Of a stretch of DNA of 64,000 nucleotides, positions 1 through 10,309 are shown in pieces. Under the pieces are notes generated by a model. It did not search any database. It was not told the DNA's origin and saw only the letters and a list, made by a program, of their open reading frames with translations. Source of the stretch: Oenanthe sinensis (Eukaryota; Streptophyta; Magnoliopsida; Apiales; Apiaceae); assembly GCA_028671895.1 (NCBI GenBank), contig CM053796.1, positions 40,484,860 to 40,548,859 of the forward strand, given 5' to 3'. A program made the translations under genes and the position numbers. How positions within the stretch are numbered: the stretch's first letter is position 1; each line of letters starts with the position of its first letter.

Positions 1-36
1 TGAGGACTTGAGGCTGCACAAAACAGACCTTTATTA

Positions 37-620
37 CTAAATCATCGCGGCGCACCATATTGTGGTTCCGGATTCTTCCCCATAAATTTGGATGCTAGTT
101 TTTGTTGTCTGGAAGATGGTTGTTCCTCCATCGGAGTAGTAGTGTGCAACTTGGTAGCAATTTGCGGCCTGCCACTCCTTTTCTCTAAAGTTTGGTTGTT
201 CTTTCATGTATTCATGCTTGCTTTTCATATCAGCACTAACGTAGTTTTGCCGACAAATGGTGGTTTGAATTATTTTCGAGCTTTTTCTTGGGTTTCAAGT
301 TGTTCTTGTGAGATTCTACATTGCCTATGGGGAGGTTCAGAGACTTCATATTTACCATTTATGGTTCTATTAGTAGAGTTGGCAGCTGTTTTTTTGTCCA
401 AAGGTAGAGTTTTTTGTAGCTTTGCTGGTGTTTTCTTTTCTTCTTGACGTAAATGCTTCATGTTTTTCTCTGTTGTGAACCTTAGCTTTCTTTTTGCATG
501 TTGGTTGATTCTGTAAAGAGCATGTCCAGGATAATTTTTCTTTCTTGAGCTCTCCTCCCTTCTCCATTCCTTACACTGAAGAAGATTACCTGCTTGGGAG
601 TTGCGACTGCTTATCAAACG
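37..620 (-). CDS. Possible small hypothetical protein gene, frame interrupted
   Basis: Two open stretches lie close together on the minus strand. The upstream one (617 down to 270) encodes about 115 residues rich in Lys, Arg, Glu and Gln. The downstream one (about 300 down to 37) encodes a polar peptide containing NCYQVAHYYSDGG and ending WCAAMI. The two are in different frames, and I found no convincing GT-AG intron joining them, so this is either an incompletely understood gene or a frameshifted relic. The composition of the second stretch looks more protein-like than the neighbouring random ORFs. I do not recognise the family and assign no function. The overlapping plus-strand ORF at 88-447 is probably a shadow. 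Confidence 0.25.
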
Positions 621-699
621 CAGACCTCATAGCTTGCTCCACCAGCAATCTGCTTCATGCTTTTCTCCATTTCTAAGCTGAATTAATCCTGTAAACTCT

Positions 700-2300
700 A
701 TCTTTAATCTGTTTCTCCTTTATTAGGCAACCCTGCATATTTTCTTTCTCTTTCGTCTATAATCGATGATTGATTATTTAGGACATGGCGATTTATATTG
801 GAATATTGTTGCTTTCACCCTCCAATTACATATAGTTAGAGTGATGTTTCTGACTTCAAATTCGTTCTTGACCAGTTGACCACTATCTTTGTTTGTCCCG
901 TGCTTGTTTTTCTTGATGATTTTGGAGCTTCGAGGATTATTCATTTAGAAAATTTAAAATCTTGAGATGTCTATATATACCATTCCGTCCCTTTTTAGTA
1001 GTTCATTTTAAAAAATTTACGCATAAAAAGTCATTAAAATTTATAGTTTTCTTATACTTTTATCAGAAATTATTGTGCCATTATTTAATATGATTGCAAA
1101 GTATTGTAAAAGTTAACATCGGAACTAACAAACGAAAAAGTCAATATTAGAAATTTGTTTAAATAGACTAATAAGAAGGGATGGAAATACGAGTAGTATA
1201 TCGCAGGTAAAACAAACATAAATCCATACTCCAAAGAATTGATAATCACACATAATTCTGTAATGTGCCTCCAGCCAACTAAATCTCCGAATCTAGAACC
1301 CGGACTTTTGGTTGAAAAACTATCACTCACACTCACACTCGCTAACATGCATAGAATATAGTATTATTTAGTAATTACATTCCAATTTCACCTCATGGAT
1401 ACAAAGCAACTGAATCAATAATATGTGGGAATATTTACATGAAAACTTTATCTCCTAAATCAAGTAGTCCCTGGTTGAGAATAACTCCTTTTTAAAACTA
1501 CTTCTTTCTCAAGACTTGTGCGAAGGAGATCAGATCGATTTCTTAAGCACCATATGATTGACCATCTGCCTTCGTGTATACTTATCTCGTCATTCCTGAG
1601 GGAGACACTGGAAGTGTCATGCCAACTTCACGAATTTGTCTCCCCTTATTTCCCTCCCATCCTATGCATACCACAAAAAAACAACAAATATGTCCAAATT
1701 AATGGTAAGCTAAAACGATATGTTTTCATTAAATTAATAAAATATCTTACACAACAGGTGAAAGCTAGCATTCTTACTTCTTAAGCGATTATTTTTCGAC
1801 TTTTGGTGCTGGAGAATGCTCAAAGCATTATGTTGTTATTAGGAGTAAAATCTTCATATTCGAAGTTGAGATGGCAGGAAAAAAAGAACTCCGATGTAAT
1901 TAATTTCAAGTTATGTATATCTCTCCCAAAGGCTTTAACGTATATCCAGCTTAATGATTAAAGAGAAACAATTTCTCTATGTCATTCAAAAAAATTCTTA
2001 TCTTCTAGCTAGTACCATATATTTTGTAAAACACCGTACTAAGCCTGAGATCGATTTCATATCTGTATATTCAAAACGTTTAGTTACATATCCAAAGACA
2101 TGCATTTGGAGAAACAACCTCAGTACCTTATTACACTAAACGCGCTCATTACATGACCTACTTTCAAGTGAAATATAGGAGTGTGTATTTTGATAAAATT
2201 TCTCCGTATATGTGCTTAAACTTAATAGAAAGAGTTTTACTACATGTTTCATTTGAATTTGAATAGACCGTTATGTGTATAATTTTTGGGGGTTAATATT
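700..2300. other. Intergenic, no gene seen
   Basis: AT-rich sequence with only short unrelated ORFs of 60-90 codons in several frames. None shows a recognisable domain or splice pattern. The part next to 2301 probably holds the 3' UTR of the PCR-family gene that is read leftward. Confidence 0.5.
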
Positions 2301-2957
2301 TCAATTACCAAGGGACATGTCAAATCCTCGATTTTTGAGTTCGCGGTATTCTTGACACAAGGCGCAAGACTGGCAAAAGCAATTAAGGACGCAATCCCCA
2401 CAAGGACTTTCAGCTAACAAAAAATGCTCCCTCATCTTAGTCCTATACACGCAGGAATATATGCAGGAGCAGCATGTTATTGCTGTTAAGAAATATAGAC
2501 ACCCACTTATACAACAATCTGCACAAGCCCATCAATATGCATGTCAGTAATAGTCACCAAAGTTAGTTTACAATTAATAATATATCATACTGATCAAGTG
2601 TATGAATTATATTCAATATACAGCTTAGATAGACTATATATATGTGTGTTTTTGTGAGTGTCTGAATACCGGGTGATCCTTTATCTACAATGTCTGCAAT
2701 CCGACCAAAAGTGACACACGGACAGCACCATGTTAAGCAACCTAATTCAACCTCAACCATGTACAAAAGTTTATTAGCATACTCTAGCTATACATAATAC
2801 ATATGTGTCATGCTGAAAGTAGATTAGCTAAAAATAAATTAGACGCACAGGTTGACATGTCAGAGCAGCATTCACAAAGGCCAGTGGACCAGGGCGAAGG
2901 GTAAGTGTAGTGCATGGTTGGTGTAGCAGGTACAGGCAGACCACCTGCAGATGCCAT
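2301..2957 (-). CDS. PLANT CADMIUM RESISTANCE (PLAC8/Cys-rich) family protein
   Basis: Three exons are read on the minus strand: 2957-2849, 2741-2670 and 2518-2301, all with GT-AG introns. They give a 132-residue protein. Residues 1-36 are a Pro/Gly-rich head ending in the family signature WSTGLCECCSDMSTC. The hallmark CCxxxxCPC motif is CCLTWCCPC at residues 37-45 and is split by the first intron. It is followed by VTFGRIADIVDKGSP and then a Cys-rich C-terminal half containing CQSCALCQEYRELKNRGFD. Family members are small plasma-membrane proteins linked to efflux or tolerance of Cd and Zn and to cell-number control; which role applies here cannot be told. The length is slightly below the usual 145-190 residues because the loop after the CPC motif is short, but every conserved block is present and the gene looks intact. 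The ATG was chosen because it opens the exon carrying the family N-terminus. Confidence 0.85.
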
Positions 2958-3652
2958 TGATAGATCAATATTATATATATAACTAGGGTTTTGAGATGGA
3001 TTAATCTCGATCTCTATATATGTAATGATCCTGTCACAACAAGGAGAGAACACACGTACACACTTATATAGAGAGAATACATATTAGATTCTGATCAGTG
3101 TTTACTTGAATTATTCGTCTCTATCTGATTCTACTCTGTTGCTGTCCGGCTAGCTGTTTAAACAATTACTAAATGATTACTATAGTTTAGATGTTCCGAA
3201 TATTCAACTTAACTAGTAGTAATATATTAAGCATATACACATAATACTAGCATAAAACTAAATGTATGTATCTCCGGTTTCTTCAGATTAAATTGTTGCG
3301 ACACAACATTTGAGATTAAATTAGGGTATTGACATAATGATATTCCTTCCTTGAGATTATAAAATAAGAGGTTCATCTGTCTCTAACCTTTGACAACGCC
3401 AACAATACTATTATGTATCTTTGTTTATATATAAACATTAGAAGAATCAAATACAGAATTATAATAACTTAATCAATATAGGATAGATGGTAAAATGTCA
3501 TTTTCCCTGAAAATGATGATCGTTTGCTCAGACAATACTAAATTACTAGTACATATGACTATTTGAAACAAAGTGCGGATAACGGTTTTAACAATCAGAA
3601 ATCAATTTAGTAGTCTTGCAGTAGATACAGTTTTGTACTAGACTGCTCGTTA
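2958..3652. other. Upstream region of the PCR-family gene
   Basis: No coding potential was seen. AT-rich DNA containing the probable 5' UTR and promoter of the leftward PCR-family gene, including a TATATATATA run near 2972-2981. Confidence 0.4.
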
Positions 3653-3722
3653 GACAGTTTGGCCGAATGGTCTAAGGCGCCAGATTTAGGCTCTGGCCAC
3701 TGGTTCGAAAGGGCGTGGGTTG
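3653..3722 (+). pseudogene. tRNA-Leu(UAG) remnant
   Basis: The first 50 bases (GACAGTTTGGCCGAATGG and onward through GGCGCCAGATTTAGGCTCTGG) match the acceptor, D and anticodon arms of plant nuclear tRNA-Leu, with anticodon TAG. The variable arm then carries about six extra bases. The T arm and 3' acceptor strand break off after GGGCGTGGGTT and do not pair with the 5' GACAG. The TTTTTT run at about 3731 would have been the Pol III terminator. It is probably not a working tRNA. Confidence 0.7.
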
Positions 3723-3884
3723 TTTCATTCTTTTTTAAAGTATGATCAGTTTTGCAGTTTTACTATGACAGTTTTTAAGGTATAATCAGATTTTTTAATT
3801 AGTCGATTCCTGACCCAAACCTTAAAAAATGAAGTATGTGTTCTTATTAATTGTAGGTAAAAGGATCTTTCGTAATCAACTACT

Positions 3885-4021
3885 GTGGGCTATTTTGCCG
3901 AGTTCCTTGGAGAGAGTTGTCTCGCGTCCCTAGTTATTCTCTACCTATCTGCCTATGTCGGTTTCGGGTACAGGTTCCCTTTTGTTGAAGATCGTTCGAG
4001 TTTTTCCTGGGAGTATGGCAA
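3885..4021 (-). pseudogene. Nuclear copy of a plastid 23S rRNA fragment (NUPT)
   Basis: About 137 bp read as the reverse complement of an internal part of chloroplast 23S rRNA. Recognisable blocks on the plus strand include TTTTGCCGAGTTCCTTGGAG, GTCGGTTTCGGGTACAGGTT and TTTTCCTGGGAGTATGGCA. Several bases differ from the conserved plastid sequence as I remember it, so this is a decayed transfer of organelle DNA to the nucleus and not a functional gene. A mitochondrial origin is less likely because the GGTACAGGTTCCCTTTTGTTGAAG stretch follows the plastid version. Confidence 0.8.
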
Positions 4022-4192
4022 GTACAAGTATTACTAGCCTAACAAAAAAACGTTCTTCATCATTAATATGTTTGCTCACGGCAATTGTGGACTCTCAGGA
4101 GAATCCATGACTGCATCTTTGATTAATGAAGGTCAATCTATTCTAATTCCCTTGGTAAGGTCAACTATAATAATTTGTTCAACTATATTATA

Positions 4193-5040
4193 ATGTTTTG
4201 TTTAGTTGAGATCAGTGTTCTAAAAGACGGAAATCAGAGTTAGACGGTGAAGGTACCATCCAGTGATTAATCGGGTAATCGTTGATTAATCGGATTGATT
4301 AATCGGAGCATTAATAAAAAATAATTTAATTTAATAAAGAATAATATATAATTATATTTAAATATTTTCAAATTATTATAAAATTATAATGAAAAAAAAT
4401 ATCATATATCATTAATCCATATATATTTAGATGCTAACATTTACGAAAAAATCACTCATCATTAACATTTTAAATGATTTATATTTAATAATCATTATTT
4501 AATAATTAATCTTAATAGTTATTACATAATATATCATATAATTATTAGCAATTTGAGAGAGTATTTAAAATTTATGAAGTATTTAGGGTTATACAACTCA
4601 TATTTATTGTAAATTTGTAATAAAAATATATTAGTTATTAATTTTTTTAAAATTTTAACTTTTTTTAAAAAATAAAATAATTTTTACCGATTTTGACCGT
4701 TTCAACCGATTTTGGACCGTCTCGGCCGATTTTTTCCGCCTTAGTCGATTTTTTCCATCTCGTTCGATTTTTAAAAAAAAACGTCTTTTGACCCGATTTT
4801 GATTAATCGAGACGGGACCCGACTGTCTTACCGAGGCCGATTAATCGGTAAGACGGCCGTCTTTTAGAACAATGGTTGAGATGAATAAATTTGAAAAAAA
4901 TGAAATGAAATTTGAATTACGTTATAAGTGGATTTTTAAAATTTTCATTTATTCCCCCATTACATTCCTAATAATATATTATATCCCATATACATTTTAT
5001 TTCTGATTCTTATTAAAGAAAATTTACACTTTAAGGCTTC
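4193..5040. mobile_element. MITE fragment interrupted by a hAT MITE
   Basis: The flanks of the 4213-4874 insertion join into a sequence (TGTTTTGTTTAGTTGAGAT, then GAATAAATTTGAAAAAAATG, later CATTTATTCCCCCATTACAT) that resembles the element at 46537-46826, which starts TTGTGTTTGGTTGGGATGAA. This is therefore a second, diverged copy of that family, split by a later insertion. Its right end is not clear. Confidence 0.5.
4213..4874. mobile_element. hAT-type MITE, 662 bp
   Basis: The ends are 18-bp inverted repeats, CAGTGTTCTAAAAGACGG at the left and CCGTCTTTTAGAACAATG at the right, with one mismatch. The element is flanked by a perfect 8-bp duplication GTTGAGAT at 4205-4212 and 4875-4882, as expected for the hAT superfamily. 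The interior is AT-rich and non-coding. GATTAATCGG motifs recur just inside both ends and form subterminal inverted repeats. Confidence 0.85.
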
Positions 5041-5737
5041 ATTTGTTTTCTCCTGAATGAGTTGATATCTGACCGAATCTGACATTCGGCTTATTTGGAC
5101 AAATTTTCAGTGTACTGATCGAGCGAATAAGATATTACTGGATGGTTCATATGAAAATATCTACCCGAGCGATTCAGCAATAACATGTTATAAAAATAAC
5201 CTTTAATCATAATACAACTCATGGTAGGACTATTTGTATGAGGTTTGAATAAAAATATACAAACAAAAATTTATTTTAAGTAATTCTAGCTAAAAAGTTG
5301 AATTCATTATTTACTTGTAAACAACTAATATAAGTTTGAATATAAAATCATAAATATGAACAAAAAGTTTCTTTTTAAAAATTTTATATATTTTATATTA
5401 TTATAATAGATACTAGCTTGATTAAATATTTTAGTTATAATTTTTATTAGTTATATGATATACTTTTATTTAATAAATAATTTTAATCCTAATTGTATTG
5501 ATATATGAGGGTAATATAGTAAATTGATAACAAATTTTAATAAAAAAATATTCATTTATGAGGGTAATATAGTAAATTAATATCATTAAGATGTTTTAGA
5601 AATTTTTTATCAAATAATATTATTCATTCAGAATTCAGATAACTAATTGATTCGTATCATTCAAAAATTTTATTAATTCAGATATTTTTTATTCAGATAT
5701 GTCAAATGTCCTCTTGCTCATTTTTTCTTCTTCAAAT
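5041..5737. other. AT-rich intergenic DNA
   Basis: No gene was seen. A GAGGGTAATATAGTAAATT motif occurs twice, near 5507 and 5559, as a short direct repeat. Confidence 0.4.
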
Positions 5738-6729
5738 CTTCCATCTAGGGCTGCAAATGAACAGAGCTGTTCGTGAACAAAACTCGAGTTCGGCTCGTTT
5801 AAGTGAGCTCGACTCTGTTCGTTTATTAAAAGAACCTGATCTTGAACATAAAAATCTGCTCGGTTAGTAAACGAACCCGAGCCGAGCTTTATGCCTGTTC
5901 GGCTCGAGCTCGGCTCGTTTAGCTCGGGATCGGCTCGAGTTCGGCTCGAGCTCGTCTAGCTCGGCTCGGATAAAATTTATATATATTATAAATAAAAAAT
6001 ATTATGAATAATTTAAATATTTATATCATATTTAATATATTAATGTTTATATGAAATTATTCATATTATATATATATTGTTAAAAAAAGAATAAATGTAT
6101 ACTATACATGTGGTTTTTGTTTGTTTTACAGATGCTAAGAATCAGATTCAGGCATTTGCCTCTCAATTCCCAAACCATTGCATCTCGATTCTCATCCTCA
6201 TTACAGTCTGCATTCACTGTCGTCTAAGTAACACTGGAAGTTGTATTTGTGTAAATTGTGAATCTGTGATGTACTGATGTATCTTAATTCTTGAACATTT
6301 TATTTTTAAAATCTCTAAATATAATAATTAACACAAATTCAAATTTTATATTATATTTTTATTATGATATGTATAAATATATACACACACGCATATATTA
6401 TAATGTATTTACATTTGATTATTTGAATCATATTTAATATATTAATTTTTATGTGACTATATATATATATATAACATACATAATTTTATAATCTTTTAAT
6501 TTTCTTTAATTGATTACAATCTCATTTTAGAAAATGAATATCAATTTTATTTAATTTGTCAAAATTAAAAAATTGATTAAACCATGCCATTTTTCTCACA
6601 AGTCACAACACAAATATGAAATTTGGAATTCAACATCAAGAATTAAAAAAAATAACTTATGACCTATTCAACTTCGATCACATAGAGAAATTGACCATAA
6701 TTAAATATGTTACATTTGTATTATTATAC

Positions 6730-6732
<3 letters not shown>

Positions 6733-6768
<36 letters not shown>
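6733..6768. repeat. (TA)n microsatellite
   Basis: A run of about 17 TA units inside the hAT element, just before the tandem array. Confidence 0.9.
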
Positions 6769-6775
<7 letters not shown>

Positions 6776-6788
6776 TATAATACATTAA

Positions 6789-7590
6789 ATTTGGAAATAT
6801 CATTAAATTAAATATATCTTGACATCTGTACGGTTAGATCGTCGAGAAATATTTTTAAAAAAATGGAAAGAACAATTCGTGACAAAATACTAATTACGAA
6901 TTCTAGTCAATATAGTAGTGATATACTAAGATCTCCAACCAAATTAATTTTTTATTTTTTTAAAATTTGGAAATATCATTATATTAGATATATCTTGACA
7001 TTCGTATGGTTGGATTGTCTAGAAATATTTTAAAAGAATAGAAACAACAATTTGTGACAATGCACTAGTTACGAGTATTAGTCAATATAGTAGTGATATA
7101 CTAAGATCTCCAACCAAATTAATTTTTTATTTTTTTAAAATTTGGAAATATCATTATATTAGATATATCTTGACATCCGTACGGTTGGATTGTCGAGAAA
7201 TATTTTAAAAGAATAGAAACAACAATTCGTGACAATGCACTAGTTACGAGTACTAGTCAATATAGTAGTGATATACTAAGATCTCCAACCAAATTAATTT
7301 TTTATTTTTTTAAAATTTGGGGATATCATTATATTATATATATCTTGACATTCATATGGTTGGATTGTCGAGAAATATTTTTAGAAAAATAGAAACAACA
7401 ATTCGTGACAAAACACTAGTTACGAGTACTAGTCAAGTAGTCAATATAGTAATGATATACTAGAATCTTCAACCAAATTAATTTTTTATTTTTTTAAAAT
7501 TTGGGAATATCATTATATTAAGTATATCTTGGCATCCGTACGGTTGGATCGTCGAGAAATATTTCTTAAAAAATAGAAACAACAATCCGT
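6789..7590. repeat. Tandem array, about 175-bp unit, 4.5 copies
   Basis: Copies begin with ATTTGGAAATATCATT-like sequence at 6789, 6965, 7140, 7315 and 7499. Each contains CGTGACA, ATATACTAAGATCTCCAACC and a T-rich end. The spacings are 176, 175, 175 and 184 bp; the longer one includes a local duplication of AGTAGTCA. The last copy is only about half length. The array lies wholly inside the hAT element at 5746-7873. Confidence 0.9.
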
Positions 7591-8205
7591 AAAAGTTATT
7601 TTTATTAATTGGACTTAATTGAGTAAAAAATATTTGTTTTGTTAGTGAACAACTCGATTCGGCTCGGACTCGGTTCGAATTCGACTCGACTCGGACCCGA
7701 CTCGATTTGTTCGCGAAAAACTCGTGTTCGGCTCGTTTATTAGGAAACTCGGCTCGACTCAGTTCGTTTTAAAAAAAAGTCAAACTCGGCTCGGTTCGGT
7801 TCGTTTAAAAAAAAAGTCAAGCTCGGCTCGGCTCGGGCAAAACTCGGCTCGACTCTGTTCGTTTGCAGCCCTACTTCCATCCTATATCTATAAAAAAATT
7901 TATTTTCACTCATTTGATTTCATTATTTCCAACCAAACAAAACATAAGCATATATCGGAGTTATATATTTTTCAGTTTAATTGGAGATAAGTGAACCCTT
8001 TTAACAAGGAGAAAACAATGTAAGCATGGCCATGAAACAAATTAGAGATGCGACTTGTCTATCTATCCACAGGATCCTAGCTAGGTCTGGACGATAGTTC
8101 ATCGTGCATATACATACACTTCATATAATCATATGTTAAAACTAAAAAAAAAAAAGTATGATAACTTATTATTAACATCAATTTCACACACACACACACT
8201 ACAGT

Positions 8206-9704
8206 TCATGCTTCCCCGTTATTTTGTTGTTCAATTTTCATGGGTGGCAGCATTCTTTTTAAAGGTATAAAGACCAAGAAGCCCATCATCTTTGCACTCT
8301 CTCGCAAACTGCAATTCGATATTTCGCAACATAATACACGCCTAGGCATTTTTAAGCTAAATTTAATAATTTTATAAAAACCAACCAAGGGTTTCAGGGA
8401 TCGAATCCCAACAGCATTCGTTGCAAGCAACGAATAAGTTCATAGTAGTTTACACATGTAGCAAACAAGAAAAGAGTGAAACATAACAACCAAAGAAGTC
8501 GCCCTAATAAGCAACAAGTAAAAGGTTGTTGCTGTCAACCAGCCATATGAGGTGCATAAGATGCATCATGAGGTGCTTCAGATTTTGCTTCATGGGGAGC
8601 ATCATTGAGAGTATTCAGATGAGCACCCTGAAGAGCATCCTTAGTAGCAGCTTTAGTAGCATCTTGTTATGGCTTCCACCTTTGATCAACCTGCATAGTC
8701 TCATTCTGAACAACATGTTCTTGAGCATCTGTTCTGCTCCTGGCTTGAGACTCCTCCCACTTTTCCTGCAACCCTTCATGCCTCCCTACCTGCATTGGTC
8801 TTTTGTCTTTTGAGTCATAGACCTGCTCCTTATCTTGTTTAGTTGTCCGTGAATCACCTGCTTTCAAGTTTAAGCCACAACAATATTCAGAGAAAGTGGG
8901 GTAGGGGAAGTAAACACTTTGCCCTTCCTCTCATGTTCTGTCATCATATGGTTAGAATCATTGGAAGAGGACATGGAGGGTTCATCACGGTAATTACTGG
9001 AGTCCGTAGAGGCCTCATTGTTTAACATTGGAGTGGACCAAGCTGGCCAGATACAAGGGCAAGTCGAGACATCATGTATAGGAGACAAGCATCGTTGACA
9101 GTTTGGCATATCTTGGTATTTAATCTTAACCCATACAATTGCTTCCATCATTTGAACCCAAATGTATGCAGGCTTAGGGTTATTGTTGTCTATGTCAATG
9201 AGAAGCATAGCACGTGGCTGACGTTCGTGACGACTAGCATATTTAAAGGCTTCAGCAGACATGGCAACGGGGGTTCCTAAGGCGTGACCTATGTAGCACA
9301 AACCTTGTGTGGACCAATACAGAAAGGGGATATTGTGGATAATGAACCATGTAGGTATCTTTTTAAGGACAACAAAGATTGGATGACCTTCAGACCATAT
9401 TTTTAAATCAAAACCACAACCAGAAGGTTCAAGAGGACTCAATTTGACAGCACGTAACATAGAAGACTCATTCTTAAACTTAAAGACTAAGTACCCTTCA
9501 TGATGCTTATAGACATTTTTCAGACCTATAAATGCATATATGCAAAGCATAGTGTACTGTAATATAATTTTTGCATTCTCTCAAAAATTGCATTCTGGTA
9601 TCTCTAGTGTTCACAACATAATACCCACCCAGGGGCGAACCAGGGGAGGTTGAAGCTCCGGTTAGAGTCAAAATAATCAATATTTTTTTTTTATTTTTGA
9701 TCAT
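8206..9704 (-). pseudogene. LINE ORF1 remnant (DUF4283 plus zinc knuckle)
   Basis: The main open stretch (9550 down to 8870, 226 residues) carries the DUF4283 domain typical of ORF1 of plant L1-type LINEs. Recognisable features are GYLVFKFKNESSMLRAV, a central WFIIHNIPFLYWS segment, GHALGTPVAM, a LLIDIDNNNPKP block and a CxxC...C knuckle-like CQRCLSPIHDVSTC. After 8870 the frame breaks, and a polar Gln/Lys/Glu-rich tail continues in another frame (8867 down to 8667). The N-terminal side is also disrupted, around 9507-9704. The protein would be a nucleic-acid-binding chaperone for the LINE RNA. It points away from the ORF2 piece at 10310-12650. Confidence 0.75.
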
Positions 9705-10309
9705 TTTAAAGCTCTCGTTAGATAATAATTTCTATTTTTTGCAAGTCTAATGCATCTACTTATAATTCTAGTACTTGTTAGCTGTCATTATTTCTCACGC
9801 TATCACACCCTCCTTTCTTGGATAATTAAATTACAATTCTCACAAGAAAGATTTTATACATTTATCCAAATTTCTTAATTTTACTCCTTATTTTACAACC
9901 GTTTGATTACAGTTTTCCAAAGAAATAATATAAAATAAAACTAAAATAAATTTTCAATTAAATTGATTTACACAGTATGATTGGTTAGAGTACATCATTA
10001 CATCACTCTCGTGGGATTTCAAAGAAATGGATTATCATTTCTCATTTTTTTTCCGCGCATTAAGCTCATGAATACGTTTATTTGCTAATATGATATGATA
10101 CTCGGTTCGGTCATGGTTCAGTAAAGATTTTAAGTGGATTCGTTTGGACTATGCTATGTATCGGGGAACTATATTGTTTATAGTGCCATAAGTAGTTGAT
10201 TTTAAGAATGTTCAAAATTCAGAGATGAGAAATTAGTTGTATAATCTTTTATTTGGTACTAAAATCGAAATCGTGCCAATCGAAATTGCACAATTGTCTA
10301 ACGTATCAG
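9705..10309. other. Spacer between the two LINE pieces
   Basis: No recognisable coding sequence. A T-rich run near 9681 borders a GGGGCGAACCAGGGGAGG stretch (about 9632-9650) that resembles the ends of some plant DNA transposons, but no partner end was found. Confidence 0.35.

Larger units (their letters stand above)
5746..7873. mobile_element. Non-autonomous hAT element, 2.1 kb
   Basis: The element starts TAGGGCTGCAAATGAACAGA and ends, as reverse complement, TAGGGCTGCAAACGAACAGA. It is flanked by a perfect 8-bp duplication CTTCCATC at 5738-5745 and 7874-7881. About 200 bp inside each end are packed with CTCGGCTCG-type motifs in opposite orientation, which would be subterminal transposase-binding repeats. 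The interior has no transposase; the 60-codon ORF at 6095-6277 has no recognisable domain. The right half carries a tandem array annotated separately. TAGGG termini with 8-bp duplications are standard for plant hAT elements. Confidence 0.88.

Noticed and set aside
88..447. 119-codon plus-strand ORF at the window start
   Set aside because: Hydrophobic, low-complexity translation opposite a more protein-like minus-strand frame; no domain.
6789..7590. Regular repeats that might suggest a CRISPR-like array
   Set aside because: The unit is a contiguous 175-bp tandem repeat without unique spacers, inside a plant transposon.
9632..9650. GGGGCGAACCAGGGGAGG as a transposon end
   Set aside because: No matching inverted end or target duplication was found nearby.
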